A stretch of 64,000 bases of DNA from Actinomycetota bacterium (GCA_016201065.1 JACQDL010000061.1:1-64000); one strand, 5' to 3'; numbered from the stretch's first letter, positions 34,801-43,478 are shown. The notes: generated from the letters alone by a model not told the origin. A program made the numbers and translations.

Positions 34801-35027
34801 TCCGGCGACCGCAGATCCTGCTCCGGCACGCCGTCGGCCGCCAGCTCCTCGGGTGTGAACCTGCTGGTGGTCGGCACGCCGGCCAGGATGTTGCGCCAGA
34901 ACTGCGCAACGTCGGACGCGCCAGGGAACCGGCCGGCCATCCCCACCACCGCCAGGCCGCCGCCTTCTTCGCCGACCTCGTCGACGGCGCGGGTCACGTC
35001 CGGGACCGGCGACGGGTGCGCGCTCAC
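31830..35027 (-). CDS. Type I polyketide synthase module KS-AT-ACP
   Basis: A 1065-residue single module. KS about 23-450: Cys195 in TACSSSLVA, His331 in ETHGTGTSLGD, and His370 in KALIGH, where KSNIGH is usual. AT about 558-855: LFPGQGAQHVGM, Ser657 in GHSLGEY, and HAFHS (753-757), the pattern of malonyl-CoA selection. ACP about 945-1020 with Ser980 in ELGGHSLLG, followed by a C-terminal helix resembling docking tails (VADLLAEILALSPEEVQEQL). No KR, DH, ER or TE, so it adds one malonyl unit and leaves the beta-keto group. The start overlaps the NRPS1 stop by 4 nt. Confidence 0.95.
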   Translation of the reverse strand: MSAHPSPVPDVTRAVDEVGEEGGGLAVVGMAGRFPGASDVAQFWRNILAGVPTTSRFTPEELAADGVPEQDLRSPDYVPVFGALPDVELFDAGFFGYSPRDASLLDPQQRLFLECAWEALEGSGQLVPEPGDVVGVYAGAGTSSYLLHNVLGNPRLPAGVTEYDLLLANDKDSLATRVAYHLDLRGPAVTVQTACSSSLVAVHLAAQALLAHDCDVALAGGAHVRLPLRSGHRYVAGGIMSRSGHCRPFDAAADGTVGGSGVAAVVLRRLEDAMRGGDTIYAVVRGSAVTNDGGVKVGFTAPSVQGQAAAIRMAHAAAGVLPGSISYVETHGTGTSLGDRIEARALVEAFGPAVPVGGCALGAVKALIGHLDAAAGVAGLIKAVLALHHGVIPPNPYVSDPGGAPDLGLAASPFRLNAEPVPWPERDTPPRAGVSSFGIGGTNAHVVLERAALPARVPVPVEPMRPAQLLVLSARSAPALAQLRQRLAAHLREGGATAARLADVAFTLQTTRRRFAHRITLVCRAPATAAAALDGVLRPDGGPAPTVRTAVDEAVDRPVAFLFPGQGAQHVGMADELYRTEPSFRNALDHCAALLRPHLDQDLRDVLYPDANMDAGDAEARLRATGLAQPALFAVGYALAGLWQQWGVRPVAMLGHSLGEYVAACLAGVLSLEDALATVAVRGRLMQAMPAGVMLSVPLPAAELEPLLPAGTALAADNAPRLSVASGPADAVAELAERLRGRGVECRRMRTSHAFHSPMMDGAAAPFREHLRRIALHPPRLPVVSNVTGGWLTADEATDPEYWVRQLRRPVRFAAGAQVLLAQDVALLEVGPGTTLSTLVRQQHPQATAIASLGAPASARADGVALADALGRLWLAGVELDWAGVWAGDPRRRVALPTHPFLRERHWIERTSASVTPANTHPQPSGAPTELPARACSQPPSQAAVSGDPVVDVIRRIWVELLGVADIGPSDDFFELGGHSLLGTQVTSRIRDELSVDLSPGAVFESPTIAGLAVAVHRARAAADPVPQEPPEEVADLLAEILALSPEEVQEQLDRAQQAHAVEEE

Positions 35028-38000
35028 GGCCGCACCTGCCGACCGGCGCCACGCGCCCGGCGTCCGCGCTCAGCCAACGCCCGTCGACCGGCGGCCGCCT
35101 GCCCATCGCGTCCGCCCGGGGACCGGGCGCCCGCGGCGGAGTCCGGATCGGCCCCGGGCGGCTGCGCCGGGTCGGACAGGTACCGCGCGAGCATGGCGAC
35201 GGTGGGGTGCCGGAACAGCTCCAGGGTCGGCACCTGTCGGCCCACCGCAGCCTCCAACCGGGCCCGCATCCGGGCCAGCAGGAGGGAGTTGCCGCCGAGA
35301 TCGAAGAAGTTGTCGTGGATGCCCACCCGCTCCAACCCGAGCAGCTCACGCCAGATGCCGGCGACCAAGCCCTGGGTGCCGGACACCGGCGCGACGAATC
35401 CGGTGCCGAGCACGGGTCGCTCCGGTCCGGGGACGGGCAGGGCCGTGACGTCGAGCTTGCCGCCGGCCGTCATCGGCAGGTCGTCGACCACAACGAAGGT
35501 GTCCGGGACCATCCACTCCGGAAGGTGGCGCCTCAGCTGACCGCGCAGCACGTCGGCGCCGAGCGGCGCCTGGTCGCCCTCAGCCACCAGGTAGCCGACC
35601 AGCCGGGGCTGCCCGGGCCGGTCCTGGCGGAGCGCGACCCCTGCCCGGCGCACCCCGGCGCAGCCCCGCAGCCGGGCCTCCACCTCGCCGAGCTCGATGC
35701 GGTGGCCGCGGATCTTCACCTGACCGTCGCGTCGGCCGAGGAACTCCAGGATCCCCGTCGGCAGCCAGCGCACGACGTCACCGGTGCGGTACATCCTGGT
35801 CCCGGCGACGTCGGCGAACGGGTCCGGAAGGAACCGGGCCGCGGTCAGCGCCGGGTCCCCCAGGTAGCCGCGGGCCACGCCGGGGCCGCCGACGTAGAGG
35901 TCCCCGGCGATCCCGATCGGTACCGGCGCGAGCTGGGCGTCCAGCACATAGACCCGCGCGCCCGGTACCGGCCGGCCGATGGGCACCGACTCGGCGCCGG
36001 GGGTGAGCCGGGCGGTGGTGGCCGTGACGGTGGTCTCGGTCGGACCGTAGGCGTTGACCAGCTCGCGGCCCCGCGACCAGGCGTCGGCCACGTCGACGGG
36101 GCACGGTTCGCCGCCCACCGTCAGCGAGCGCAGTCGCGGCAGCGTGCCCGGGTCCATCAACCCGAGGGTGAGCGGCGGGAGGTCGGCGACCGTGATGTCG
36201 TGCCTGCGTAACGCCTCGGCCAGGTCGGGGCCCGGCGCCCGCTCGTCCGGGCCGAGCAGCCGCAGCTCGGCGCCGGCCGACAGCGCCGTCACCATCTCGC
36301 TGACCGACACGTCGAACCCGACCGAGTGGAACTGCAACACCCGTTCCCCGGGCCGGACGTCGAGCAGCGCACGTTGCCCGACGGCCAGCGAGCGCAGGCC
36401 CCGGTGCGTCGCCACGACGCCCTTGGGTCGCCCGGTCGAACCGGAGGTGTGGATCAGGTAGGCCGCGGCGTCGAGCGCGACCGGCTCCAGCTCCGGCTCC
36501 AGCTCCGACACCAGCGGCGCGGCTTCCCAGTCGAGCCCATCCACCGGCAGTACCCGAACCGGCAGGTCGCGCAGGAGGTCGGCACTGGACGGGGCGCCGA
36601 GGACGACGCCGATCCCGGCGTCCGCGACCACCTGGCGCAGCCGCTCGGCCGGCAGAGTCGGGTCGAGCGGGGCGTACACGGCGCCAGCGGCCAGCACACC
36701 GAGGAAGGACGCCACCAGGTCCGGGCTGCTGCGCAGGTGGACGCCGACGAGCGTCTCCGCGCCCGCCCCGGCGGCGAGCAGCGCCGCCGCCACGCTGCGG
36801 GCTCGCCTGTCCAGATCCCGGTAGCTGAGGGTGCGGCACCCGAGGGTGACAGCCGGTGCGTCGGGGGTGCGGACCACCCAGTCCCGCACCTGCTGCGGGA
36901 ACGCGCGGGGGTCGGCTTCCGGTGGCTCGGCGGCGGCACCGGCGCGCCGCAGCGCCGCCAGTTCCTCCGGGCCGGCCAGTGGAAGGTCGGCCACCCGACG
37001 GTCCGGGTCGGCCAGTCCGGCCGCGAGCAGGCGCTCCAGACGCTCGACGAACCGGTGGGCGGTGTCGCGGTCGAACAGTTGCGTGCGGTACTCCAGGCGG
37101 ACCTCGACCTGGTCCGGGGCGGGCAGCAGCGCGAGGGTGAGGTCGAACTTCGCCGTCCCGGTGTGCCACTCGGTGCCGCGCGCGGTGAGACCGGGCAGCT
37201 CCAGCCGTTCGGCCGCACCGTCCTCCACCGCGAGCATCACCTGGAACAGAGGCTGAGTGCCCGGATCGCGGTTCGGGCAGAACCGGTCCACCAAGAACTC
37301 GAACGGCAGCTCCTGGTCCCCGAGGGCGGTGAGCACGGTATCGCGCACCTGGCCGAGGAGCTGCCGGAACGTCGTCCCATCGTCGATCCGGCCGCGCACC
37401 ACGAGCGTGTTGACGAACGGACCGACCACGCCCTCGCTCGCCAGCAGGGTGCGACCGGCGACCGGCGAGCCCACCAGCACGTCGCGTTGCCCCGTGTGCC
37501 GGTACACGAGCGCCTGGAATGCCGCCATGAGGACGACGAACGGCGTGAGTCGCGCCCGCCGGGCCAGATCGGACAGGGCCTGGGCGAGACCGGGTGACCA
37601 GCGTGCGGTCACCCGGTCGCCGGTGTCGTCGAGCACCGCCACCCGGCGCCGGTCGGTGGGCAGGTCGAGCGCCGTCGGTGCCCCGGCGAGGGCCTGCTCC
37701 CAGCGCGCCAGAAGGTCCCGACGACGGGTCTCCAGCCGCCGTTCCTGGTCGGCGGCGACCTCGGCGAAGGGAAGCGCCGGGGGCAGCTGGGGCGTGGTCC
37801 CGGCGCGGTGGGCGGCGTAGCAGGCGGCCAGTTCGTCGTAGATGATCCGCATGCTCCAGCCGTCGCAGGCAATGTGGTGCAGGCACACCAGCAGCACCGC
37901 CAGCTCCGGGTCGGTACGCACCAGCGTCACCCGGACGAGGGGGCCGGTCGCCAGGTCGAACGGCTCGCGAGCGGCGACGTCCAACAGGCTGTTCAGCCGG

Positions 38001-40171
38001 GTGGCGTCGGCGGCGGCGAGGTCGACGACGCGCAACCGGATGCCATGGGTGCCCGGCGGGAGCACCTGTTGCCGGGGTTCGCCGTCCACCAGGGGGAACA
38101 CGGTGCGCAGCGCGGGGTGCCGGTCGGCCACCGCACGCAGCGCCATGTCCAGCGCGTCGACGTCGACGGCACCGGTGAGGTCGAACCGCTGGGCCACGTG
38201 GTAGATGGGGCTGTTGGGCCGCAGCTGGGACAGCAGCCACATCTGCCGCTGGCCGAGAGCCAGCGGTGCCAACCCGTCCGGCGCCAGAGCAGCGGGAGCC
38301 GACGGGTCCGGGTCCGGCGGGTCGGAGGCGGCGATGCGGTCCACGGCCGCGGCCAGCTCAGCGACCGTCGGGTGGTCGAACACCAGCCGCAGTGGCAGGT
38401 CGACGCCGAGGGTCGCGCTGGCCCGCGAGCGCAGCCGGCTGGCCTTCAGGGAATGGCCCCCGAGGTCGACGAAGGAGTCGTGGATCCCGACTGTCCGCCG
38501 TCCCAGAACCTCGCACCAGATCCCGACCAGGACCCGCTCGGTCGGGGTCCGCGGCCGCGCGGTGACAGTGCCGGTACTCGCGGCGCCGGTGTCCCGGTCG
38601 GGGCGGGGGAGCGCCGCAACGTCCACCTTCCCGCTGGGCGTCAACGGGAAGCGTGGCACCGTGACCAGCGCGCCCGGGACGAGGTGTGGGGGAAGGGTGC
38701 GCCGCGCGTGCGCGCGCAGCGCCTCCGCGTCGACGCCATCCCGTGGCACGGCGTAGGCGACCAGGATCAGCTCGCCGTCGTCCTGCCGGACAGCGCGGAC
38801 AACGGTCTCGGTCACCAGGCCCGAGTCGCGCAGGCACTGCTCGACCTCGCCGGGTTCGACCCGAAAGCCTCGGATCTTGACCTGGCTGTCGACGCGACCG
38901 ACGAACTCGACGACGCCGTCCGGGCGCTGCCGCACCAGGTCGCCGGTGCGGTACATCCGGGCGCCCGGTCGGGTCGTGAACGGGTCGGGCAGGAACCGCT
39001 CGGCGGTCAGCCGTGGGTGCCCGAGGTAGCCGCGGGCGACCCCGTCACCGCCGGCGTACAGCTCGCCGAGGTCGCCGGGCCGCACCGGCCGCAGCAGGTC
39101 GTCGAGCACGTAGGCGCTGGTGTTGGCGATCGGCCGGCCGATCGGGACGACGGCGTCGGTGTCGGTGAGGTCGCCGCACCGGTGGGTGGTGACAATGACG
39201 GTGCTCTCGGTCGGTCCGTAGGCGTTGCGGATCTCGGTGTCCGGGCAGTGCGCCAGCAGCCGCTGCACAGCCGCTCGGTCGGCGCGCTCACCGCCGAACA
39301 TCAGGTGCCGCAGCCCGGCGAACACACCGGGTGCCTCTTGGGCGAGCTGGTGCGCCAGCGCGGTGGTGAGGAAGAGCACGCTGACACCGTGTTCGCGCAG
39401 TCGCTGGCCGAGCCGCTCGGGCACCAGCACGTCCTGCGGTGGCAGTGGGACCAGCAGCGCGCCGTTGAGCAGCGCCACCCAGGTCTCGTAGGTCGCGGCG
39501 TCGAAGGAGATGGTCGCCGCCTGCACCACGACGTCGGCGGGCCCGACGTCGACATAGGTGGTGTTCCGCACGGTCCGGACCACGCCGCGGTGGGTCACGG
39601 CGACGCCCTTCGGCCGTCCGGTCGACCCGGACGTGAACATGACGTAGGCGAGCTGGTCGGGGTGCACCCGCACGTCCGGCCGGTGTGCCGGCAGGACGTC
39701 CAGCCGCAGCTCCGGGTCGTCGAGCAGGACCGGCCGGTCGAGGCCGGCGGGCAGCCGGTCGGCGAGATCCCCGGTGAGCAGGACGACATCCACCCCGGCA
39801 TCGCGGCACATCAGCTCCAGCCGTGGCTGCGGGTACGAGGGGTCCAGCGGCACGTAGCCGGCGCCGGCCTTCAGCGCCGCGAGGGCGCACACCACCCATT
39901 CCGCGCCCGGCCGCAGGTACACCCCGACCCGCGCCTCCGCGCCGACGCCGACGTCGCGCAGGTGGTGAGCGAGCCGGTTGGCCCGCACATCGAGCGCGCG
40001 GTAGGTCAGGGTGCGATCCGGCAGGCGCAGCGCGGGGGCGTCGGGCGTGCGGTCCGCCCACTCCTCGAAGACCGCGTGGACCGGTAGGTCGCGCGGGTAG
40101 TCGGTGGTGGTGTCGTTCCATCGGGCCAGCGTCCGAAGCAGTGCGTCGGCGCCGGTCGTCACGTCGGTCAT
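35024..40171 (-). CDS. NRPS1: A-PCP-C-A-PCP
   Basis: A 1715-residue bimodular NRPS. A1 about 30-520 (TSGSTGRPKG at 180, PSGKVDV at 512); PCP1 Ser574 in DLGGHSLK; C about 635-1060 with a canonical HHIACDG (765-771); A2 about 1085-1575; PCP2 Ser1629 in DLGGNSLL. The tail after 1670 is disordered Arg/Gly/Ala-rich. Because it opens with A-PCP it can start a chain. By hand alignment the specificity codes read DAYFMGAVI for A1 and DVSDTGAVT for A2; Asp at the fourth position of A2 is seen in codes for basic or amide residues, but I would not name the substrates. No TE or epimerase. Confidence 0.95.
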   Translation of the reverse strand: MTDVTTGADALLRTLARWNDTTTDYPRDLPVHAVFEEWADRTPDAPALRLPDRTLTYRALDVRANRLAHHLRDVGVGAEARVGVYLRPGAEWVVCALAALKAGAGYVPLDPSYPQPRLELMCRDAGVDVVLLTGDLADRLPAGLDRPVLLDDPELRLDVLPAHRPDVRVHPDQLAYVMFTSGSTGRPKGVAVTHRGVVRTVRNTTYVDVGPADVVVQAATISFDAATYETWVALLNGALLVPLPPQDVLVPERLGQRLREHGVSVLFLTTALAHQLAQEAPGVFAGLRHLMFGGERADRAAVQRLLAHCPDTEIRNAYGPTESTVIVTTHRCGDLTDTDAVVPIGRPIANTSAYVLDDLLRPVRPGDLGELYAGGDGVARGYLGHPRLTAERFLPDPFTTRPGARMYRTGDLVRQRPDGVVEFVGRVDSQVKIRGFRVEPGEVEQCLRDSGLVTETVVRAVRQDDGELILVAYAVPRDGVDAEALRAHARRTLPPHLVPGALVTVPRFPLTPSGKVDVAALPRPDRDTGAASTGTVTARPRTPTERVLVGIWCEVLGRRTVGIHDSFVDLGGHSLKASRLRSRASATLGVDLPLRLVFDHPTVAELAAAVDRIAASDPPDPDPSAPAALAPDGLAPLALGQRQMWLLSQLRPNSPIYHVAQRFDLTGAVDVDALDMALRAVADRHPALRTVFPLVDGEPRQQVLPPGTHGIRLRVVDLAAADATRLNSLLDVAAREPFDLATGPLVRVTLVRTDPELAVLLVCLHHIACDGWSMRIIYDELAACYAAHRAGTTPQLPPALPFAEVAADQERRLETRRRDLLARWEQALAGAPTALDLPTDRRRVAVLDDTGDRVTARWSPGLAQALSDLARRARLTPFVVLMAAFQALVYRHTGQRDVLVGSPVAGRTLLASEGVVGPFVNTLVVRGRIDDGTTFRQLLGQVRDTVLTALGDQELPFEFLVDRFCPNRDPGTQPLFQVMLAVEDGAAERLELPGLTARGTEWHTGTAKFDLTLALLPAPDQVEVRLEYRTQLFDRDTAHRFVERLERLLAAGLADPDRRVADLPLAGPEELAALRRAGAAAEPPEADPRAFPQQVRDWVVRTPDAPAVTLGCRTLSYRDLDRRARSVAAALLAAGAGAETLVGVHLRSSPDLVASFLGVLAAGAVYAPLDPTLPAERLRQVVADAGIGVVLGAPSSADLLRDLPVRVLPVDGLDWEAAPLVSELEPELEPVALDAAAYLIHTSGSTGRPKGVVATHRGLRSLAVGQRALLDVRPGERVLQFHSVGFDVSVSEMVTALSAGAELRLLGPDERAPGPDLAEALRRHDITVADLPPLTLGLMDPGTLPRLRSLTVGGEPCPVDVADAWSRGRELVNAYGPTETTVTATTARLTPGAESVPIGRPVPGARVYVLDAQLAPVPIGIAGDLYVGGPGVARGYLGDPALTAARFLPDPFADVAGTRMYRTGDVVRWLPTGILEFLGRRDGQVKIRGHRIELGEVEARLRGCAGVRRAGVALRQDRPGQPRLVGYLVAEGDQAPLGADVLRGQLRRHLPEWMVPDTFVVVDDLPMTAGGKLDVTALPVPGPERPVLGTGFVAPVSGTQGLVAGIWRELLGLERVGIHDNFFDLGGNSLLLARMRARLEAAVGRQVPTLELFRHPTVAMLARYLSDPAQPPGADPDSAAGARSPGGRDGQAAAGRRALAERGRRARGAGRQVRP

Positions 40172-41313
40172 CGGACACCTGCCAAGGTCGTCGGGGCCTC
40201 GAGTGCGGCCTTTGTCTCCCGGAGGAAGAGCAACGCGTCCCGGCCGTTGACCACCCGGTGGTCGTAGGCGACGCCGATGGTGGTGACCTGCCGGGGGACC
40301 ACCTCGCCACGGTCGTCAAGGATGAGCTCGCGCCGGACACCGCCCAGGCTCACGGCGCACACCAGATCCGGCGGCACGAGCGGTACAGCCACGGTGACGT
40401 CGGCCTCCCCCTGCAGCGAGACCACGATCGTGGCGCCGGTGAGGTCGGCGGTCCGGAAGGTCCGCGACGTGGCCCGCTCGCGGAAGTCCATCAGCACGTC
40501 GGCCAGTTGCGTGCAGGCCATCTCCTGTGCGTCGCGGACAACCGGGATGAACAGTCCGGTGCCGACATCGACCGTGACCCCGACGTGCGCGCCGTCCACC
40601 AGCCGCACGCTGCGGCCGTCATAGTTGGTGCCGAAGAAGAGCGGGAACCGCTCCCGCAGCCCGGCGAGCGCCTTGACCAACAGCTCGGGCAGCCCGACCA
40701 GGCAGCGGGTGCTGCGGCTGAGTCGGCGGGCCAGGTCGGTCGCCTGCTCGACGTCCACCGACACGGCGGTGAACGCCGCCGGCACGGTGCGGTGCGACTC
40801 GGTGACGACCGCAGCCACACCCTGCTGTGATCGCGGCAGCAGATGCACCCGCCCCGGCACCGCGTCGGTCGGAGCGGGTGCCGGGCCCACCGGGGTCGCG
40901 AGCTGCTCCACGTCCTCGCGCCGGACGACGGACCGGCCGAGGGCCCGCACCCGTTCGAGCGGGATCCCCAGCTCCTCGATCAGCGCCCGGGCCGGCCCGG
41001 TGAGCACCACACCGTCCTGGCCGGCTGCCGCTGCGGCGCCGCTGGGCGGTGCGGCGGCCAGGAAGCGCTGCCGTTCGCTTTCGGCGGCGAAGACGCGGCC
41101 GATGACCTCGCCCGGCCGGCATTCGCCACCCACAGCGACGACGTGGTGCAGCACGCCGGCGCCTTCGCAGACCAGCTCCTCGGCCGTCTTCGAGGTCTCC
41201 AGCACCACGACCGCGTCGCCGCGGCGGATGACCGCACCGTCGTCGACCAGCCAGTCCAGCAGGACGTAGGTGCGGTCGTTGGTGTTGAGCCGGGGCACCA
41301 CCACGTCAGCCAC
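40168..41313 (-). CDS. 2-oxoacid dehydrogenase E2 (acyltransferase) subunit
   Basis: A 381-residue E2 with a lipoyl domain (VVVLETSKTAEELVCEGAGV, lipoyl Lys about residue 42), a subunit-binding domain (VVLTGPARALIEELGIPLER, then VRALGRSVVRREDVEQL) and a CAT-type catalytic domain. The active-site segment reads DHRVVNG: the His (about 352) is kept but the usual Asp is Asn. With the adjacent E1alpha and E1beta and no E3, it should pass an acyl group from lipoyl to an acceptor, probably the cluster's ACP rather than CoA (inference by analogy with the Nap/Qnc C2-unit loaders). GTG start; overlaps the E1beta stop by 8 nt. Confidence 0.92.
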   Translation of the reverse strand: MADVVVPRLNTNDRTYVLLDWLVDDGAVIRRGDAVVVLETSKTAEELVCEGAGVLHHVVAVGGECRPGEVIGRVFAAESERQRFLAAAPPSGAAAAAGQDGVVLTGPARALIEELGIPLERVRALGRSVVRREDVEQLATPVGPAPAPTDAVPGRVHLLPRSQQGVAAVVTESHRTVPAAFTAVSVDVEQATDLARRLSRSTRCLVGLPELLVKALAGLRERFPLFFGTNYDGRSVRLVDGAHVGVTVDVGTGLFIPVVRDAQEMACTQLADVLMDFRERATSRTFRTADLTGATIVVSLQGEADVTVAVPLVPPDLVCAVSLGGVRRELILDDRGEVVPRQVTTIGVAYDHRVVNGRDALLFLRETKAALEAPTTLAGVR

Positions 41314-42334
41314 GATCGATCCCCCTTCGCAGGTAGTCCTTCACCATGTGCCGGATGTCCTCGTCCTGGACCAGGACCTCGTGCTCCAGGTGCGCCGTGC
41401 TCGGGACGACAGCGTCGCGGGCGTGCAGCTGCCGCACGGGAGCGCGCAGCCGGCCCCACAGCCGGGTGTGCACGTCGTGGGCGATGCCGGCACCCCAGGT
41501 GCCGCCCGCGGTGCTGTCCTCGACCACGACCACCTGCTGGGCCGCCGCGAGCACCGGGAGCAGCGGCTCGACGTCCAGCGGGTACAGCTGCGCCGGCACG
41601 AGCACCTCGGTCACGATCTCGTCCACCAGCAGCAAGGTGCGGGCCGCGGCCAGCGCCCGGCCCGCCAGTCCGCCCGGGCAGACCAGTACGCAGTCGGGCG
41701 CCCCGACGTCCTCAACCCGGGCTCGCGCCACCGACTGGGGGCCGAGGAGGTCGAACCCGAACAGGTCGTCCACCCGGCCGTCGCGGTGCGTCCGCTCGGT
41801 GTAGAGCACCTTGTCCTCGAACAGGATCGTGGGGCGTCCCCGCGCAAGGATCGCCGCGAAGATGTCACCGGCGTCGTGGAACGGCGAGAGTTCGAACAGC
41901 ACCAGGTTCGGGACGCCGAGGAAGTGTTTCTGCAGGCTCTGGCTGTGGGTCGGGCCATAGCCGCGGCGGCCTCCGGTGGGGCAGCGGATCACCAGCCGGA
42001 TCGGCACGACCCGGCCGAACATGGTCACCGCCTTGCTGGCGAAGTTGACGATCTGGTCGAACGCCAGCGTGACGAAGTCCGAGAACATGATCTCGGCGAT
42101 GGCCGTCTGTCCGGTGAGCGCCAGCCCGCCGGCAACGCCGACCAGGCCACCCTCGCTGATCGGAGTACCCAGCACACGGTCGGGGTGGCGGGTGGACAGG
42201 CCGTGGGTGACCTTGAACGCGCCACCGTACGGGTCGGTGATGTCCTCCCCGAGCAGGTACACCTTCGGATCCCGGTCCAGCAGGTCGCCCAGCGCCCGGT
42301 TGAGGTTCTCGACCACCCGCTCGGTATGGCTCAC
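41306..42334 (-). CDS. 2-oxoacid dehydrogenase E1 component, beta subunit
   Basis: A 342-residue transketolase-fold subunit of the PDH/acetoin-dehydrogenase type. Seen: VYLLGEDITDPYGGAFKVT, the TPISEGGLVGVAGGLALTG segment with the ThDP-activating Glu, the IRCPTGGRRGYGPTHSQS loop, and C-terminal EVLVPAQLYPLDVEPLLP. Together with the alpha subunit it decarboxylates a 2-oxoacid, or cleaves a ketose as in the Nap/Qnc systems, to form the acyl-lipoyl intermediate. The ATG overlaps the E1alpha stop (ATGA). Confidence 0.94.
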   Translation of the reverse strand: MSHTERVVENLNRALGDLLDRDPKVYLLGEDITDPYGGAFKVTHGLSTRHPDRVLGTPISEGGLVGVAGGLALTGQTAIAEIMFSDFVTLAFDQIVNFASKAVTMFGRVVPIRLVIRCPTGGRRGYGPTHSQSLQKHFLGVPNLVLFELSPFHDAGDIFAAILARGRPTILFEDKVLYTERTHRDGRVDDLFGFDLLGPQSVARARVEDVGAPDCVLVCPGGLAGRALAAARTLLLVDEIVTEVLVPAQLYPLDVEPLLPVLAAAQQVVVVEDSTAGGTWGAGIAHDVHTRLWGRLRAPVRQLHARDAVVPSTAHLEHEVLVQDEDIRHMVKDYLRRGIDRG

Positions 42335-43227
42335 GAATCCTCCCCGGTCACGGGTGGCCGCCGCAGGACGTCCTCCGACGCCGCCGCGACCCGGTCACGC
42401 TGCCGCTCGTCGGCCTGCCGCACGAGATCCGGGAATGCCGCGGCGTACTGGCGCAGCCAGTCGTTCTCATGCAGCCGGGCCAGGTGGTCGGCGTCGCGGG
42501 TGTCATCGCCCTTGCTGTGCGGACCGAGCCGCGTGGTGTGGAACTCCACCACGAGCGGTGCCGGTCGCTCCCGGACGGCGTCCAGATCGGAGCGCAGCTG
42601 GCGCCGGATCGCCGCGAGGTCCACCGAGTCGACCGGTACGTGCCGGATCCCGAACGCGGCGGCGCGGGCGGCGATCGAGCCGGCCAGGTGCCGGTGGGTC
42701 GGGGTGGACTGCGCGATCCCGTTGTGCTCGACCACGACCAGCAGGGGCAGCTGCCACAGCGCGGCGATGTTGAGCGCCTCGTACACCGCACCCTCGCCCC
42801 AGCTCCCGTCGCCCACATAGGCGACCGCGAGCCGGCCGGGTTCGGCGTCCCGGAGCCGCAGTGCGACGCCGGCCGCGACCGGGAGGCTCTGGCCCTGCAC
42901 GCCGGTCGACAGGTATCGGTCCCGCAGCAGGTGCTGGCTGCCGCCGACACCGTGGCAGACCGCGCCGCGCCGTCCGGTGATCTCGGCGAGCAGGCCGTGC
43001 GGGTCGTCGAAGCGCGCGAGGTAGTGGCCGTGCCCGCGGTGGTTGCTGAACACCCAGTCGTCCGGGCGCAACAACGGTTGCAGGGCGACCGGCACGTACT
43101 CCTGGCCGAGGCAGGTGTGCGTCGTACCCGACACCAGGCCCTCGGCGAACAACCGCAGCACGGTCCGCTCGACATGCCTGATCAGCAGCAGCAGGTCGAG
43201 GTCGGCCGGTGCCGGCTCGGTCAGCAT
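42331..43227 (-). CDS. 2-oxoacid dehydrogenase E1 component, alpha subunit
   Basis: A 298-residue thiamine-diphosphate enzyme subunit. The ThDP/Mg motif GDGSWGEGAVYEALNIAALW to VVEHN is intact (GDG...N), and VFSNHRGHGHYLARFDDPHG and HGVGGSQHL are the usual active-site segments. In place of primary metabolism it sits in the NRPS/PKS operon between ACP1 and E1beta, so it probably makes a two- or few-carbon acyl unit for an ACP. ATG 43227 overlaps the ACP1 stop (ATGCTGA); a GTG 24 bases earlier also opens the frame but would overlap by 31 nt. Confidence 0.94.
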   Translation of the reverse strand: MLTEPAPADLDLLLLIRHVERTVLRLFAEGLVSGTTHTCLGQEYVPVALQPLLRPDDWVFSNHRGHGHYLARFDDPHGLLAEITGRRGAVCHGVGGSQHLLRDRYLSTGVQGQSLPVAAGVALRLRDAEPGRLAVAYVGDGSWGEGAVYEALNIAALWQLPLLVVVEHNGIAQSTPTHRHLAGSIAARAAAFGIRHVPVDSVDLAAIRRQLRSDLDAVRERPAPLVVEFHTTRLGPHSKGDDTRDADHLARLHENDWLRQYAAAFPDLVRQADERQRDRVAAASEDVLRRPPVTGEDS

Positions 43228-43478
43228 GGCTCCTCCCGCGCCAGCATCCACGAGTCCGCGACCAGCGACACCACGTCCCGGACGGTCGTGGCGGACAGGT
43301 AGGCGCGCAGGTCCAGCCGGATGTCGAGGCGGTCCTCGAGCGCGGTCAGCAGCTGCAGCGCGGACAGGCTGGTCCAGGGATGCAGGGACTCGAAGCGGGT
43401 GGCGTCGTCGAGGTTCTCGGCCGGGACGCCGGTCACCTCCTCGAGTAGCCGGATGACGGTCGTGAGCGGCTCAGGCAT
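43221..43478 (-). CDS. Stand-alone acyl carrier protein ACP1
   Basis: An 85-residue four-helix carrier protein. The phosphopantetheine Ser is in HPWTSLSALQLLTALEDRLD (the Ser of TSL); the usual Asp before it is Thr. Genes on both sides overlap it: the FkbH-like stop by 8 nt and the E1alpha ATG by 7 nt. It is therefore the best candidate to accept both a glyceryl-type unit from the FkbH-like enzyme and an acyl unit from E1/E2. It will need the Sfp-type transferase at 30854. Confidence 0.88.
   Translation of the reverse strand: MPEPLTTVIRLLEEVTGVPAENLDDATRFESLHPWTSLSALQLLTALEDRLDIRLDLRAYLSATTVRDVVSLVADSWMLAREEPC

Noticed and set aside
37808-40087. 759-codon open frame opposite NRPS1, and similar long frames opposite NRPS2 (53592-56186) and ctaD (22928-24655)
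   Set aside because: All mirror strongly supported genes; compositions are low-complexity and no start context or motifs support them.
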